From: Osedax frankpressi
Taxonomy: Eukaryota; Annelida; Polychaeta; Sabellida; Siboglinidae
DNA: 64,000 nucleotides
Direction of reading: 5' to 3'
NCBI GenBank assembly: GCA_964035775.1
Contig: OZ038316.1
Location: 9,397,361-9,461,360, forward strand
The notes below the pieces were generated by a model that saw only the letters and a list, made by a program, of their open reading frames with translations, did no database searches and had not been told where the DNA came from. The translations under genes were made by a program, and so were the position numbers. Below are positions 14,201 to 29,200 of the stretch, piece by piece (position 1 is the stretch's first letter; each line of letters begins with the position of its first letter).

Positions 14201-17200
14201 ACGGGCTTTGAATTTGATATCTTCGCAGTGGAAATATGCAACGTCTCCCAGGCGATATGTATTATTTCTAAAGAGCACGGAGGTCAAGTTATCGTTGACC
14301 ACAGCCTGTTCGCACTGAGGGAAGAGCAGGTCATTCTTATAATTTAATTGGAAATTTAAATTCCCCATAAATGGGTTTATTTCATTTCTGCTTTGCATTA
14401 TTTTAAATATTTTATACAAATTTCTGATATCAATTAATGAAATCGTTAAACCAAGTAATACAAATATGTTATATTTAATTGTATTTAAAATATTTAATTG
14501 TATTTAATATCTGTAATATTATAAAAAATATTTACTATATGTCTTATAAATGTACTGTATACTCATTTATAGTCATTCAAGTAGTTGAACATATATTATT
14601 TTAGACTTAGGTTTATAATATAATGAAATATTCATCAAAGAACCATTTCATAGTTTATCATTGTTATTTTAGTCTATTGTTCATCTACATAATTATACTA
14701 TGTCAATAATACGGATATATCAATTTCTATTTTTTTTATCAATCGTTATAAAATATTTTGAAAAAATTAAATTCATTATATAAAATTTTAATTAAGGTTG
14801 CGTTTACAGCAATGTTTATTACATGACAGTAATGTGAAGTAATCTGAAGTAATCTGGTCCCGGGCATACTCTAAAAATGTTCAATAAAATTCCAACTTTT
14901 AAAAAAATTTCACTGTATTTTCATATTTATCAATAATTTATTATGGAATTAAACTTTATAAACAACTAACATTTCGACTGATTCACACATTGAATTATAG
15001 TTTATTATATTAAATAGGTCAATATATAAATATGAATTAATAAGGATTCAAATAATGGGTTATTTATTATTAATTTATGTTCTGCAAAAAAAGTCATACT
15101 TTTTTTTATCTAAACCATCTTCTATTACTAGTTCCTGTCAGCTTACCATCAACTCTAAAGTTTCTTTTTATAAAATTTGTAATACATAATTAATTACCTC
15201 TATAATTATAATGATAAATATTAATATTTTCGTATTATTTTTGGGGGGTGTACAAAAAATAGGATTACATTTGTATTTAAAAAGTAAAACATTTTTCCAG
15301 TATTTGGCACTAATTTTGATTCCAATTAAAAAGATGATCATAGCATATAATATGTAATTTAGAATGTCATGTACAACTTAAGTTTTATTTTTAGAGAAAA
15401 GGTACTAAATATATATTGTTATATATTTTATAATTATAAATTTGCTTTGTTATACTTAAGAATTACAAAATTATTTCTTTATTAAACTTTAAGAATTATT
15501 GTTCTATATATGTCCTATATCTGTCCTATATATGTCCTATATCTGTCCTATATATGTCCTATATCTGTCCTATATATGTCCTATATATGTCCTATATATG
15601 TCCTATATCTGTCTTATATCAGTCCTATATATGTCCTATATATGTCCTATATATGTCCTATATATGTCCTATATATGTCCTATATCTGTCCTATATATGT
15701 CCTATATATGTCCTATATCTGTCCTATATCTGTCCTATATATGTCCTATATCTGTCCTATATCTGTCCTATATATGTCCTATATATGTCCTATATATGTC
15801 CTATATCTGCCCTATATCTGCTCTATATATGCCCTATATATGTCCTATATATGTCCTATATATGTCCTATATCTGTCCTATATCTGTCCTATATATGTCC
15901 TATATCTGTCCTATATCTGTCCTATATATGTCCTATATATGTCCTATATCTGCCCTATATCTGCCCTATATATGCCCTATATATGTCCTATATATGTCCT
16001 ATATCTGTCCTATATATGTCCTATATCTGTCCTATATCTGTCCTATATCTGTCCTATATCTGTCCTATATATGTCCTATATCTGTCCTATATCTGTCCTA
16101 TATATGTCCTATATATGTCCTATATCTGTCCTATATATGTCCTATATATGTCCTATATCTGTCCTATATATGTCCTATATATGTCCTATATATGTCCTAT
16201 ATCTGTCCTATATCTGTCCTATATCTGTCCTATATATGTCCTATATCTGTCCTATATATGTCCTATATATGTCCTATATCTGTCCTATATATGTCCTATA
16301 TCTGTCCTATATATGTCCTATATATGTCCTATATCTGTCCTATATATGTCCTATATATGTCCTATATATGTCCTATATATGTCCTATATATGTCCTATAT
16401 CTGTTGCAATGAGAACAAATTCTGTTTACAATTTTCATTGAGGTCGAATATTTCCATTATTTTATTTTTTTTTCTTTGAAAGAAAAAGACACGTAATTAT
16501 AGAATAAATAATAACTGAAAATATTGATTTTATCTACGATTAGATATTTTCATTAAATTTAGATAAAGATGACTATTTTTCTATATTTTCAAAAAACTAT
16601 CATCATTACACTTTTTTTTACTTTGATATCAATGAATTCTACGAAGCTATTACATCACAACATTTACTGGTTTCACTCACCAGTTGTTGATCCTCAATTC
16701 TTATGCAACACCCGCAGTAAAAACTCTCAGATTTGCCGATATCGAATTTAATCTTCAAATCCTCATATCTCGCAGTGTCGGTGTCATACCTATGATATGA
16801 CAGTCGATGGAGTTTACCAGCCTTTGTAGCGGGGAGTGATAGACATGAGGGTGGGGCTTATCAGCTTTTGAGTGGGGAGTGATAGACATGAGGGCGGGGC
16901 TTATCAGCTTTTGAGTGGGGAGTGATAGACATGAGGGCGGGGCTTATCAGCTTTTGAGCGGGGAGTGATAGACATGAGGGCGGGGCTTATCAGCTTTTGA
17001 GTGATAGACATGAGGGTGGGGCTTATCAGCTTTTGAGTGGGGAGTGATAGACATGAGGGCGGGGCTTATCAGCCTTTGTAGTGGGGAGTGATAGACATGA
17101 GGGCGGGGCTTATCAGCTTTTGAGCAGGGAGTGATAGATATGAGGGCGGGGCTTATCAGCTTTTGTAGTGGGGAGTGATAGACATGAGGGCGGGGCTTAT

Positions 17201-20200
17201 CAGCTTTTGAGTGAGGAGTGATAGACATGAGGGCGGGGCTTATCAGCTTTTGAGTGGGGAGTGATAGACATGAGGGCGGGGCTTATCATCTTTTGAGTGG
17301 GGAGTGATAGACATGAGGGCGGGGCTTATCATCTTTTGAGTGGGGAGTGATAGACATGAGGGCGGGGCTTATCATCTTTTGAGTGGGGAGTGATAGACAT
17401 GAGGGCGAGGCTTATCAGCTTTTGAGTGGGGAGGGATAGACATAAGGACGGGGCTTATCAGCTCTTGAGCAGGGAGGGATAGACATAAGGGCGGGGCTTA
17501 TCAGCTCTTGAGCAGGGAGGGATAGATATGAGGGCGGGGCTTATCAGCCTTTGTAGTGGGGAGTGATAGACATGAGGGCGGGGCTTATCAGCTTTTGAGT
17601 GGGGAGTGATAGACATGAGGGCGGGGCTTATCAGCATTTGTAGTGGGGAGTGATAGACATGAGGGCGGGGCTTATCAGCTTTTGAGTGGGGAGTGATAGA
17701 CATGAGGGCGGGGCTTATCAGCTTTTGAGTGGGGAGTGATAGACATGAGGGCGGGGCTTATCATCTTTTGAGTGGGGAGTGATAGACATGAGGGCGGGGC
17801 TTATCAGCTTTGTAGCGGGGAGTGATAGACATGAGGGCGGGGCTTATCAGCTTTTGAGCGGGGAGTGATAGACATGAGGGCGGGGCTTATCAGCTTTTGA
17901 GCGGGGAGTGATAGACATGAGGGCGGGGCTTATCAGCTTTTGAGTGAGGAGTGATAGACATGAGGGCGGGGCTTATCAGCTTTTGAGTGGGGAGTGATAG
18001 ACATGAGGGCGAGGCTTATCATCTTTTGAGTGGGGAGTGATAGACATGAGGGCGGGGCTTATCAGCTTTTGAGTGAGGAGTGATAGACATGAGGGCGGGG
18101 CTTATCAGCTTTTGAGTGGGGAGTGATAGACATGAGGGCGGGGCTTATCAGCTTTTGAGCGGGGATGATAGACATGAGGGCGGGGCTTATCAGTTTTTGA
18201 GTGGGGAGTGATAGACATGAGGGCGGGGCTTATCAGAGGAACGTGTCTAATGATGTGACTATATAAAGGGTGTTCCTTATGTCATAAGAGATGATTGACA
18301 GGTGTCAATGTAGCGGGGGGCGTGGTTTCAAACCACTTCTGGTAATAAAAGTCATCGCCTTCGTTCATGAAGTCCTCATCCTCTCCTCCCATTGTGAACC
18401 AATCGACAGAGGGTTTCTTGTAGGTCACCTAGCAGTGGGTGGCGAGGGAGGGAGGATGTTAATATAGAGTTATGGGGTAAATATAGAGTTATGGGGTAAA
18501 TATATAGTAATGGGGTAAAATTGTAAAGTAGTGGGGTATAATTGAGCTTAATAATAAAGTTTTCAATGACACAACAACTGAAAATTGCTTAGTTTATTAA
18601 CAGAGGATGAGAATAGTTGACAGATAATGGCTGACTCATCGACATATTGACATATTGACATATTAACATATTGACCTATTGACATATTAACATATTAACA
18701 TATTGACATATTAACGTATTAACATATTGACATATTGACATATTGACATATTAACATATTGACATATTAACATATTAACATATTGACATATTAACGTATT
18801 AACGTATTAACATATTGACATATTAACATATTAACATATTAACATATTGACATATTGACATATTAACATATTGACCTATTAACATATTGACATATTAACA
18901 TATTGACCTATTGACCTATTGACCTATTGACATATTAACATATTGACCTATTGACCTATTGACATATTAACATATTGACCTATTGACATATTAACATATT
19001 GACATATTGACCTATTAACATATTGACATATTAACATATTGACCTATTGACCTATTGACCTATTGACATATTGCCATATTGACATATTGCCATATTGCCA
19101 TATTGACATATTGACATATTAACATATTAACATATTAACATATTGACCTATTGACCTATTGACCTATTGACCTATTGACCTATTGACCTATTGACATATT
19201 GACAGACCGATACTCTTGAAGCTATACAATCAATTCGAGTATCTTCGCAGTCGTCGACTTCAAATATTTCCCTTTTATCTCCACTTTCTCCGAGAATAGT
19301 GTCATTGGATCTTCTGCAGGGAAGTCATGGATTTATGGGGCAGTGATGGGGCTATGGAGTGATGGGGCTATGGAGTGTTTAAGGTAGTGGAGTGATAGGG
19401 CCATGGAGTGGTGGGGCCGTGAAGTGATGAGGCTATGGAGTGATGGGTTCATGGCGTGGTGGGGCTATGGAGTGATGGAGCTATGGAGTGATGGAGCTAT
19501 GGAGTGATGGGGCCGTGGAGTGGTGGGGCTATGGATTGATGGGGCTATGGATTGATGGGGCTATGGAGTGATGGGGCTACGGAGTTAAGGGGCCGTGAAG
19601 TGATGGGGCCGTAGAGTGGTGGGGCTATGGAGTGATGGGGCCATGGATTGATGGGTTATGGAGTGATGGGGCTACGGAGTTAAGGGGCCGTGAAGTGATG
19701 GGGCCGTGGAGTGATGGGGCTATGGAGTGATGGGGTTACGGAGTTAAGGGGCCGTGAAGTGATGGGGCCGTGGAGTGATGGGGCTATGGAGTAGTGGTTC
19801 CATGATGTGGTGGTGCTGTGGAGTGATGGGGCTATGGATTGATGGGTTATGGAGTGATGGGGCTACGGAGTTAAGGGGCCGTGAAGTGATGGGGCCGTGG
19901 AGTGATGGGGCTATGGAGTGATGGGGTTACGGAGTTAAGGGGCCGTGAAGTGATGGGGCCGTGGAGTGATGGGGCTATGGAGTGGTGGGGCCGTGGAGTG
20001 ATGGGGCTATGGAGTGATGGGGCGACATGTTTGATAAATAAAAATAGTAAGTAATCAAGAATGAATACATTATTTTCTACAAGAATTAAATGAAATCATA
20101 TTTATTTGATACAAAAGGAATATCAATTATTAAATTCAATGAATGAAAATTCATGGAAGAATAAAACAATTATTTTGATAAGTAAATATATGAACGATAT

Positions 20201-23200
20201 ATAAATCAGAATAGCGATGTGATCATGGAGACGGGGTCGTAGACGGATGAAATGTACGCCGGCAATCGCAGCGAGTGCACGTGTACTTAAGTAACACCGC
20301 CCTTTTGGCCGTAGGATGCAATGTTACGTCCTCTTTCAGAGATAGAGAGAGAGATCTGAGGGACGTGCTCATGTCTAGTGCACGTCCCAGCTGACCAGCA
20401 AACGTAGACCCCACCACATTCATAGTCGCCTTTCTATCATCATGTAGGTATCACTTCAATAACTTAATGTAGGACTAGGTTTTACCTGACTATTATAATG
20501 TAGGACTAGGTTTTACCTGACTATTATAATGTAGGACTAGGTTTTACCTGACTATTATAATGTAGGACAGGGTTTTACCTGACTATTATAATGTAGGACT
20601 AGGTTTTACCTGACTATTATAATGTAGGACTAGGTTTTACCTGACTATTATAATGTAGGACTAGGTTTTACCTGACTATTATAATGTAGGACTAGGTTTT
20701 ACCTGACTATTATAATGTAGGACAGGGTTTTACCTGACTATTATAATGTAGGACTAGGTTTTACCTGACTATTATAATATAGGACTAGGTTTTACCTGAC
20801 TATTATAATGTAGGACAGGGTTTTACCTGCCTATTATAATGTAGGACAGGGCTTTACCTGACTATTATAATGTAGGACAGGGCTTTACCTGACTATTATA
20901 ATGTAGGACAGGGTTTTACCTGACTATTATAATGTAGGACTAGGTTTTACCTGACTATTATAATGTAGGACAGGGTTTTACCTGACTATTATAATGTAGG
21001 ACTAGGTTTTACCTGACTATTATAATGTAGGACTAGGTTTTACCTGACTATTATAATGTAGGACAGGGTTTTACCTGACTATTATAATGTAGGACTAGGT
21101 TTTACCTGACTATTATAATGTAGGACTAGGTTTTACCTGACTATTATAATGTAGGACTAGGTTTTACCTGACTATTATAATGTAGGACTAGGTTTTACCT
21201 GACTATTATAATGTAGGACAGGGTTTTACCTGACTATTATAATGTAGGACTAGGTTTTACCTGACTATTATAATGTAGGACTAGGTTTTACCTGACTATT
21301 ATAATGTAGGACAGGGTTTTACCTGACTATTATAATGTAGGACAGGGTTTTACCTGACTATTATAATGTAGGACAAGGTTTTACTTGACTATTATAATGT
21401 AGGACTAGGTTTTACCTGACTATTATAATGTAGGACTAGGTTTTACCTGACTATTATAATGTAGGACTAGGTTTTACCTGACTATTATAATGTAGGACAG
21501 GGTTTTACCTGACTATTATAATGTAGGACTAGGTTTTACCTGACTATTATAATGTAGGACTAGGTTTAACCTGACTATTATAATGTAGGACTAGGTTTTA
21601 CCTGACTATTATAATGTAGGACTAGGTTTTACCTGACTATTATAATGTAGGACTAGGTTTTACCTGACTATTATAATGTAGGACTAGGTTTTACCTGACT
21701 ATTATAATGTAGGACTAGGTTTTACCTGACTATTATAATGTAGGACAGGGTTTTACCTGACTATTATAATGTAGGACTAGGTTTTACCTGACTATTATAA
21801 TGTAGGACTAGGTTTTACCTGACTATTATAATGTAGGACTAGGTTTTACTTGACTATTATAATGTAGGACTAGGTTTTAACTGACTATTATAATGTAGGA
21901 CTAGGTTTTACCTGACTATTATAATGTAGGACAGGGTTTTACCTGACTATTATAATGTAGGACAGGGTTTTACCTGACTATTATAATGTAGGACTAGGTT
22001 TTACCTGACTATTATAATGTAGGACTAGGTTTTACCTGACTATTATAATGTAGGACAGGGTTTTACCTGACTATTATAATGTAGGACAGAGTTTTACCTG
22101 ACTATTATAATGTAGGACTAGGTTTTACCTGACTATTATAATGTAGGACAGGGTTTTACCTGACTATTATAATGTAGGACTAGGTTTTACCTGACTATTA
22201 TAATGTAGGACTAGGTTTTACCTGACTATTATAATGTAGGACTAGGTTTTACCTGACTATTATAATGTAGGACAGGGTTTTACCTGACTATTATAATGTA
22301 GGACTAGGTTTTACCTGACTATTATAATGTAGGACTAGGTTTAACCTGACTATTATAATGTAGGACTAGGTTTTACCTGACTATTATAATGTAGGACTAG
22401 GTTTTACTTGACTATTATAATGTAGGACAGGGCTTTACCTGACTATTATAATGTAGGACAGGGTTTTACCTGCCTATTATAATGTAGGACAGGGTTTTAC
22501 CTGACTATTATAATGTAGGACTAGGTTTTACCTGCCTATTATAATGTAGGACAGGGTTTTACCTGCCTATTATAATGTAGGACAGGGTTTTACCTGCCTA
22601 TTATAATGTAGGACAGGGTTTTACCTGACTATTATAATGTAGGACTAGGTTTTACCTGCCTATTATAATGTAGGACAGGGTTTTACCTGCCTATTATAAT
22701 GTAGGACAGGGTTTTACCTGACTATTATAATGTAGGACAGGGTTTTACCTGACTATTATAATGTAGGACAGGGTTTTACCTGACTATTATAATGTAGGAC
22801 AGGGTTTTACCTGCCTATTATAATGTAGGACAGGGTTTTACCTGCCTATTATAATGTAGGACAGGGTTTTACCTGACTATTATAATGTAGGACTAGGTTT
22901 TACCTGCCTATTATAATGTAGGACAGGGTTTTACCTGACTATTATAATGTAGGACTAGGTTTTACCTGACTATTATAATGTAGGACAGGGTTTTACCTGC
23001 CTATTATAATGTAGGACAGGGTTTTACCTGCCTATTATAATGTAGGACAGGGTTTTACCTGACTATTATAATGTAGGACTAGGTTTTACCTGACTATTAT
23101 AATGTAGGATAGGGTTTTACCTGACTATTATAATGTAGGACTAGGTTTTACCTGACTATTATAATGTAGGACTAGGTTTTACCTGACTATTATAATGTAG

Positions 23201-26200
23201 GACAGGGTTTTACCTGACTATTATATTGTAGGACTAGGTTTTACCTGACTATTATAATGTAGGTTTTACCTGACTATTATAATGTAGGACTAGGTTTTAC
23301 CTGACTATTATAATGTAGGACTAGGTTTTACCTGACTATTATAATGTAGGACTAGGTTTTACCTGACTATTATAATGTAGGACTAGGTTTTACCTGACTA
23401 TTATAATGTAGGACAGGGTTTTACCTGACTATTATAATGTAGGACTAGGTTTTACCTGACTATTATAATGTAGGACTAGGTGATGCTGTAATAGTGGATA
23501 CGAAATATTTAATTTTGATAGTCAAGATGTAAATATTGTAAAATATGATCAACTCATTTTGAATCTAGAATAAAATATATTTTTTATTTGATATTATAAA
23601 AAATAACTAAATAACAGAAAAGATAGAATGAAAAAAAATGATATTACTTATGCAATTTTTTTAAAATTTAAACTGATTATTTAAAATATGTATTAATTTG
23701 TAATGTATTCTTTAATAATTTCCTTCTGGTACATGTATATACGTATTATAATATAATATTAATAATAAGAAAGAAACACAAGTCCATACAGTATAAAAAC
23801 TAACAAAAACCAATTGATATGCATCATCTGTATCGAGGATTTATTGTTCTCAAAGAAATAGGAAGCTCGACCAATATATAGAGGAACAGATGGGTCATCT
23901 GGTCTGACGGTCACAAAGTCACCCTTGTTTATCTATTAGCAGAGTTAGGGATAAGTGCGGGGTTAGAAATGGAGTTTATGAGGTTATTAAAAGCTGATTA
24001 TATGGAGTTATTCGTGAACAGAAAGTTGATGAAAGTTAAATAATGTAAGGAAAAAGATGAAAGTTAAAGAATGCAAGGGAAAAAAGATGAAAGCTAAGGA
24101 ATTTAAGGAACCGTTAATCCATTGACTACAACTGAATCATAGTAGGTTTTCTTATCAACTTTACAAATGCATTCTTCAGGCCATTCTATCTTTGCCTACC
24201 AAATGCGAAGTAGGAAAGGGGAAGAGGATGGTGATAAGTTGTTATCATGTGAATCCATGAAATGTAGACTAAGCAAAATGTTTAAGCTTGACCCTTGACC
24301 CTTTGGTATATTTACAATATTCACGAGTACAGTTATTTATGAGATGTGCTTCTCCAACCTGTTGTTTCTTTTTAGCAAAACTGTGCGATTTCTTTGACTT
24401 TGTTACAAAGCTATCGACTTCTGTAAGATCTTCATTGAGTCCATCTTGTTCATCCGCTTCTTTTACCGCCATATTAGTGCACCTAGGGCAAAGAGGAAGT
24501 GATCAATAAAGCAATCTCATTGGTCGATAGCTCTTGTGATATCTTGGTGTAAATCTCAACGGACCTCAATTAAATATGTATAGAGCCCTAGTGTAAGATA
24601 AGGTTAAATGACTTTTAGAGTAAGATAAGGTTAAATGACTTCTAGTGTAAGATAAGATTAAATGACTTCTAGTGTAAGATAAGGTTAAATGACTTCTAGT
24701 GTAAGATAAGGTTAAATGACTTCTAGTGTAAGATAAGGTTAAATGACTTCTAGTGTAAGATAAGGTTAAATGACTTCTAGTGTAAGATAAGGCTATAGAG
24801 CCCTAGAGTAAGATAAAGCTAAAGGACTTCTAGTGTAAGATAAGGTTAAATGACTTTTAGAGTAAGATAAGGTTAAATGACTTCTAGTGTAAGATAAGGT
24901 TATAGAGCCCTAGAGTAAGATAAGGCTAAAGGACTTCTAGTGTAAGATAAGGTTAAATGACTTCTAGTGTAAGATAAGGTTATAGAGCCCTAGAGTAAGA
25001 TAAGGTTAAAGGACTTCTAGTGTAAGATAAGGTTAAATGACTTCTAGTGTAAGATAAGGTTATAGAGCCCTAGTGTAAGATAAGGTTAAAGGACTTCTAG
25101 TGTAAGATAAGGCTAAATGACTTCTAGTGTAAGATAAGATTAAATGACTTCTAGTGTAAGATAAGGATTATGGAGCCATAGTGTAAGATAAGATTAAAGG
25201 ACTTCTAGTGTAAGATAAGATTAAATGACTCCTAGTGTAAGATAAGGATTATGGAGCAAGTGTAAAGTTAAACAATAATAAAGATCTTAAATAATATTTA
25301 TTTTGTTATAAAACCTACGACTTTTGCAAGCTTGTTTACTTTTACCGCTTCCTCCAAACTTTGTCATATCCTTACAGAAGATACAAGTACCGCAGTCGGG
25401 TTGTTGGCAGTCCTTGCAAGGGTGGTAATGGGTGGTAAGGGGTGGTAAGGGGTGGTAATGGGTGGTAAGGGGTGGTAAGGGGTGGTAAGGGGTGGTAATG
25501 GGTGGTAAGGGGTGGTAAGGGGTGGTAAGGAGTGGTAAGGGGTGGTAAGGGGTGGTAAGGGGTGGTAAGGGGTGGTAATGGGTGGTAAGGGGTGGTAAGG
25601 GGTGGTAAGGGGTGGTAAGGGGTGGTAAGGGGTGGTAAGGGGTGGTAAGGGGTGGTAATGGGTGGTAAGGGGTGGTAAGGGGTGGTAATGGGTGGTAAGG
25701 GGTGGTAAGGGGTGGTAATGGGTGGTAAGGGGTGGTAAGGGGTGGTAAGGGGTGGTAATGGGTGGTAAGGGGTGGTAAGATGTGTCGAGTGTAGTGGCAT
25801 ATACTAGTGTAAGGGTAGTAGGCGGTGTAAGGCTAGGAACCAGTTTGGGGTTTGGGGTTTGGGGTTTGGGATAACCTCGCAAATGCCGCACCTTCGCGAC
25901 CTTGACTTGGCTGCCAATTTTTCATCGAGTTGACCTTCGAAGATGCTGTCAAAGATACGACGAATCAGCTTTGTAGTAGTTGCCATTGTTGGCTCCAGTA
26001 CTGCTTCTTTCTTTTTTTGCTAATTGACAATGTAAAGTTAACAATGTAAAGTTGACAATGTATAGTTAACAATGTAAAGTTAACAATGTAAAGTTAACAA
26101 TGTAAAGTTAACAATGTAAAGTTAACAATGTAAAGTTAACAATGTAAAGTTAACAATGTAAAGTTAACAATGTAAAGTTAACAATGTAAATTTAACAATG

Positions 26201-29200
26201 TAAAGTTAACAATGTAAAGTTAACAATGTAAAGTTAACAATGTAAAGTTAACAATGTAAAGTTAACAATGTAAAGTTAACAATGTAAAGTTAACAATGTA
26301 AAGTTAACAATGTAAAGTTAACAATGTAAAGTTAACAATGTATAGTTAACAATGTAAAGTTAACAATGTAAAGTTAACAATGTAAAGTTAACAATGTAAA
26401 GTTAACAATGTAAAGTTAACAATGTAAAGTTAACAATGTAAAGTTAACAATGTAAAGTTAACAATGTAAAGTTAACAATGTAAAGTTAACAATGTAAAGT
26501 TAACAATGTAAAGTTAACAATGTAAAGTTAACAATGTAAATTTGACAATGTAAAGTTAACAATGTAAAGTTAACAATGTAAAGTTAACAATGTAAAGTTA
26601 ACAATGTAAAGTTAACAATGTAAATTTGACAATGTAAAGTTGACAATGTAAAGTTGACAATGTAAATTTGACAATGTAAAGTTCACAATGTAAATTTGAC
26701 AATGTAAAGTTGACAATGTAAATTTGACAATGTAAATTTGACAATGTAAATTTGACAATGTAAAGTTGACAATGTAAAGTTGACAATGTAAATTTGACAA
26801 TGTAAATTTGACAATGTAAATTTGACAATGTAAATTTGACAATGTAAATTTGACAATGTAAATTTGACAATGTAAAGTTAACAATGTATAGTTAACAATG
26901 TAAAGTTAACAATGTAAAGTTAACAATGTATAGTTAACAATGTAAAGTTAACAATGTAAAGTTAACAATGTAAAGTTAACAATGTAAAGTTAACAATGTA
27001 TAGTTAACAATGTAAAGTTAACAATGTAAAGTTAACAATGTAAAGTTAACAATGTAAAGTTAACAATGTAAAGTTAACAATGTAAAGTTAACAATGTAAA
27101 GTTAACAATGTAAAGTTGACAATGTAAATTTGACAATGTAAAGTTAACAATGTAAAGTTAACAATGTAAAGTTAACAATGTAAAGTTAACAATGTAAAGT
27201 TAACAATGTAAAGTTAACAATGTAAAGTTAACAATGTAAAGTTAACAATGTAAAGTTAACAATGTAAAGTTAACAATGTAAAGTTAACAATGTAAAGTTA
27301 ACAATGTAAAGTTAACAATGTAAAGTTAACAATGTATAGTTAACAATGTAAAGTTAACAATGTAAATTTAACAATGTAAAGTTAACAATGTAAAGTTAAC
27401 AATGTAAAGTTAACAATGTAAAGTTAACAATGTAAAGTTAACAATGTAAAGTGACAATATGAAGGGATCAATATTGCAGTGTAATCATTATTTATTATTA
27501 GCAGTTTTTGATAAGGAGAAAACACATTGAGGGTGCACTACTCATCAATTTACTCTACTACACTATTCTATTTGCATGAATATGTCAAGTAACTACTCTA
27601 GTATAGTACAATAGTATAGTACAATAGTATAGTACACTACTCGCTCGTTTGACATATTATGCAATTTATCAGAATATTCGAAATAAGCAATATTTCATGT
27701 AACCAATTATAAAAGAATTTGTGTACATCCTTTAATAGTAATATTCAAAATAGTGTAAATTATATTACAATAATAATTTCGTTATAATATTGGATAATAA
27801 TTAATATAAAAGTTAAATAATATAAAAGACTTGTCATTAATCTCATTTCATAGAGAATTAAATAGAATGTTGGATTGTGTACCAATAATGTTAGTAAAGT
27901 AAAGGGAGTTAGTAAAGTAAAGTTAGGTAGTAAAGTAAAGGGAGATTTGAGAAGTAAAGTGAAAGTAGATAATAAAGTAAATGTAAATAATAAAGTTAAG
28001 AAAATGATTAACTTAATAGTAGTTAATAAAGAAAGCAAATGACAATAAAGGATTCAGGTAACTATATGTACTCATTAAGTAAGCGCGGTACCATGCGCTC
28101 CCCATTGCTAAGTGATAATACACTATTGACACCTTCGTGAACTACTCTATGTACCCGGTGTAAAGTCCAATGCACACTAACAGGCTTCCTCGTCTTCACG
28201 GACCTCTGGTTACCGAGGTTAACTCCGGCCAGTTGGATCAGCGAACGAATGCACGCGGATGTTATCAATTGGGTGTCGTCTGGTTCAGCGTTACTGTCGT
28301 AGTTCTGAATCTGTCCGCCAGGGGAGGAGAAGTAAGCGATATGGTTCTAGATCTATTTTCCTTATTATTAACATCTAATCTTGTTGAGTTTATAGCCATT
28401 AGCATTTTCTGTGAATGTGCAATACCATTAATCAAATCCTTTAGCCACTAACCATATCCACTAGCCACTAACCATATCCACTAGCCATTGAGCATATCCA
28501 CTAGCCATTGAGCATATCCACTAGCCACTAACCATATCCACTAGCCATTGAGCATATCCACTAGCCACTAACCATATCCACTAGCCACTAACCATATCCA
28601 CAAGCCACTAACCATATCCACTAGCCACTAACCATACTCACTAGCCACTAACTATATCCACTAGTCACTAACCATATCCACTAGCCACTAACCATATTCA
28701 CTAGCCACTAACCATATACACCAGCCATTAACCATATCCACTAGCCACTAACCATATCCACTAGCCACTAACCATACTCACTAGCCACTAACTATATCCA
28801 CTAGCCACTAACTATATCCACTAGTCACTAACCATATCCACTAGCCATTAAGCATATCCACTAGCCACTAACCATATCCACTAGCCACTAACCATATCCA
28901 CTAGCCATTGAGCATATCCACTAGCCACTAACCATATCCACTAGCCACTAACCATATCCACAAGCCACTAACCATATCCACTAGCCACTAACCATACTCA
29001 CTAGCCACTAACTATATCCACTAGTCACTAACCATATCCACTAGCCACTAACCATATTCACTAGCCACTAACCATATACACCAGCCATTAACCATATCCA
29101 CTAGCCACTAACCATATCCACTAGTCACTAACCATATCCACTAGCCACTAACCATATCCACTAGCCACTAACCATATCCACTAGCCATTGAGCATATCCA

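Noticed and set aside
13979-14419. A separate 146-residue protein on the minus strand
   Set aside because: Only 14162-14314 is coding (a DNMT1 BAH2 exon). The rest is readable intron on each side.
15499-16479. Three overlapping frames of about 300 codons on the plus strand
   Set aside because: They are an 11-bp repeat with no stop in any phase, read three ways, inside a DNMT1 intron on the opposite strand.
20223-20423. Missing piece of the DNMT1 BAH1 domain
   Set aside because: The exons at 23805-23932 and 19208-19313 already join to give the full, gap-free BAH1 sequence, so this frame is not a constitutive part.
25364-25986. 175-codon proline/threonine-rich frame joined to the CXXC start
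   Set aside because: The repeat [10 protein letters not shown] is the 10-bp intron array. The two ends are separate DNMT1 exons with proper splice sites.
26598-26884. Minus-strand frames of repeated [14 protein letters not shown]-type peptides
   Set aside because: They arise only where the 14-bp array switches to a stop-free variant.
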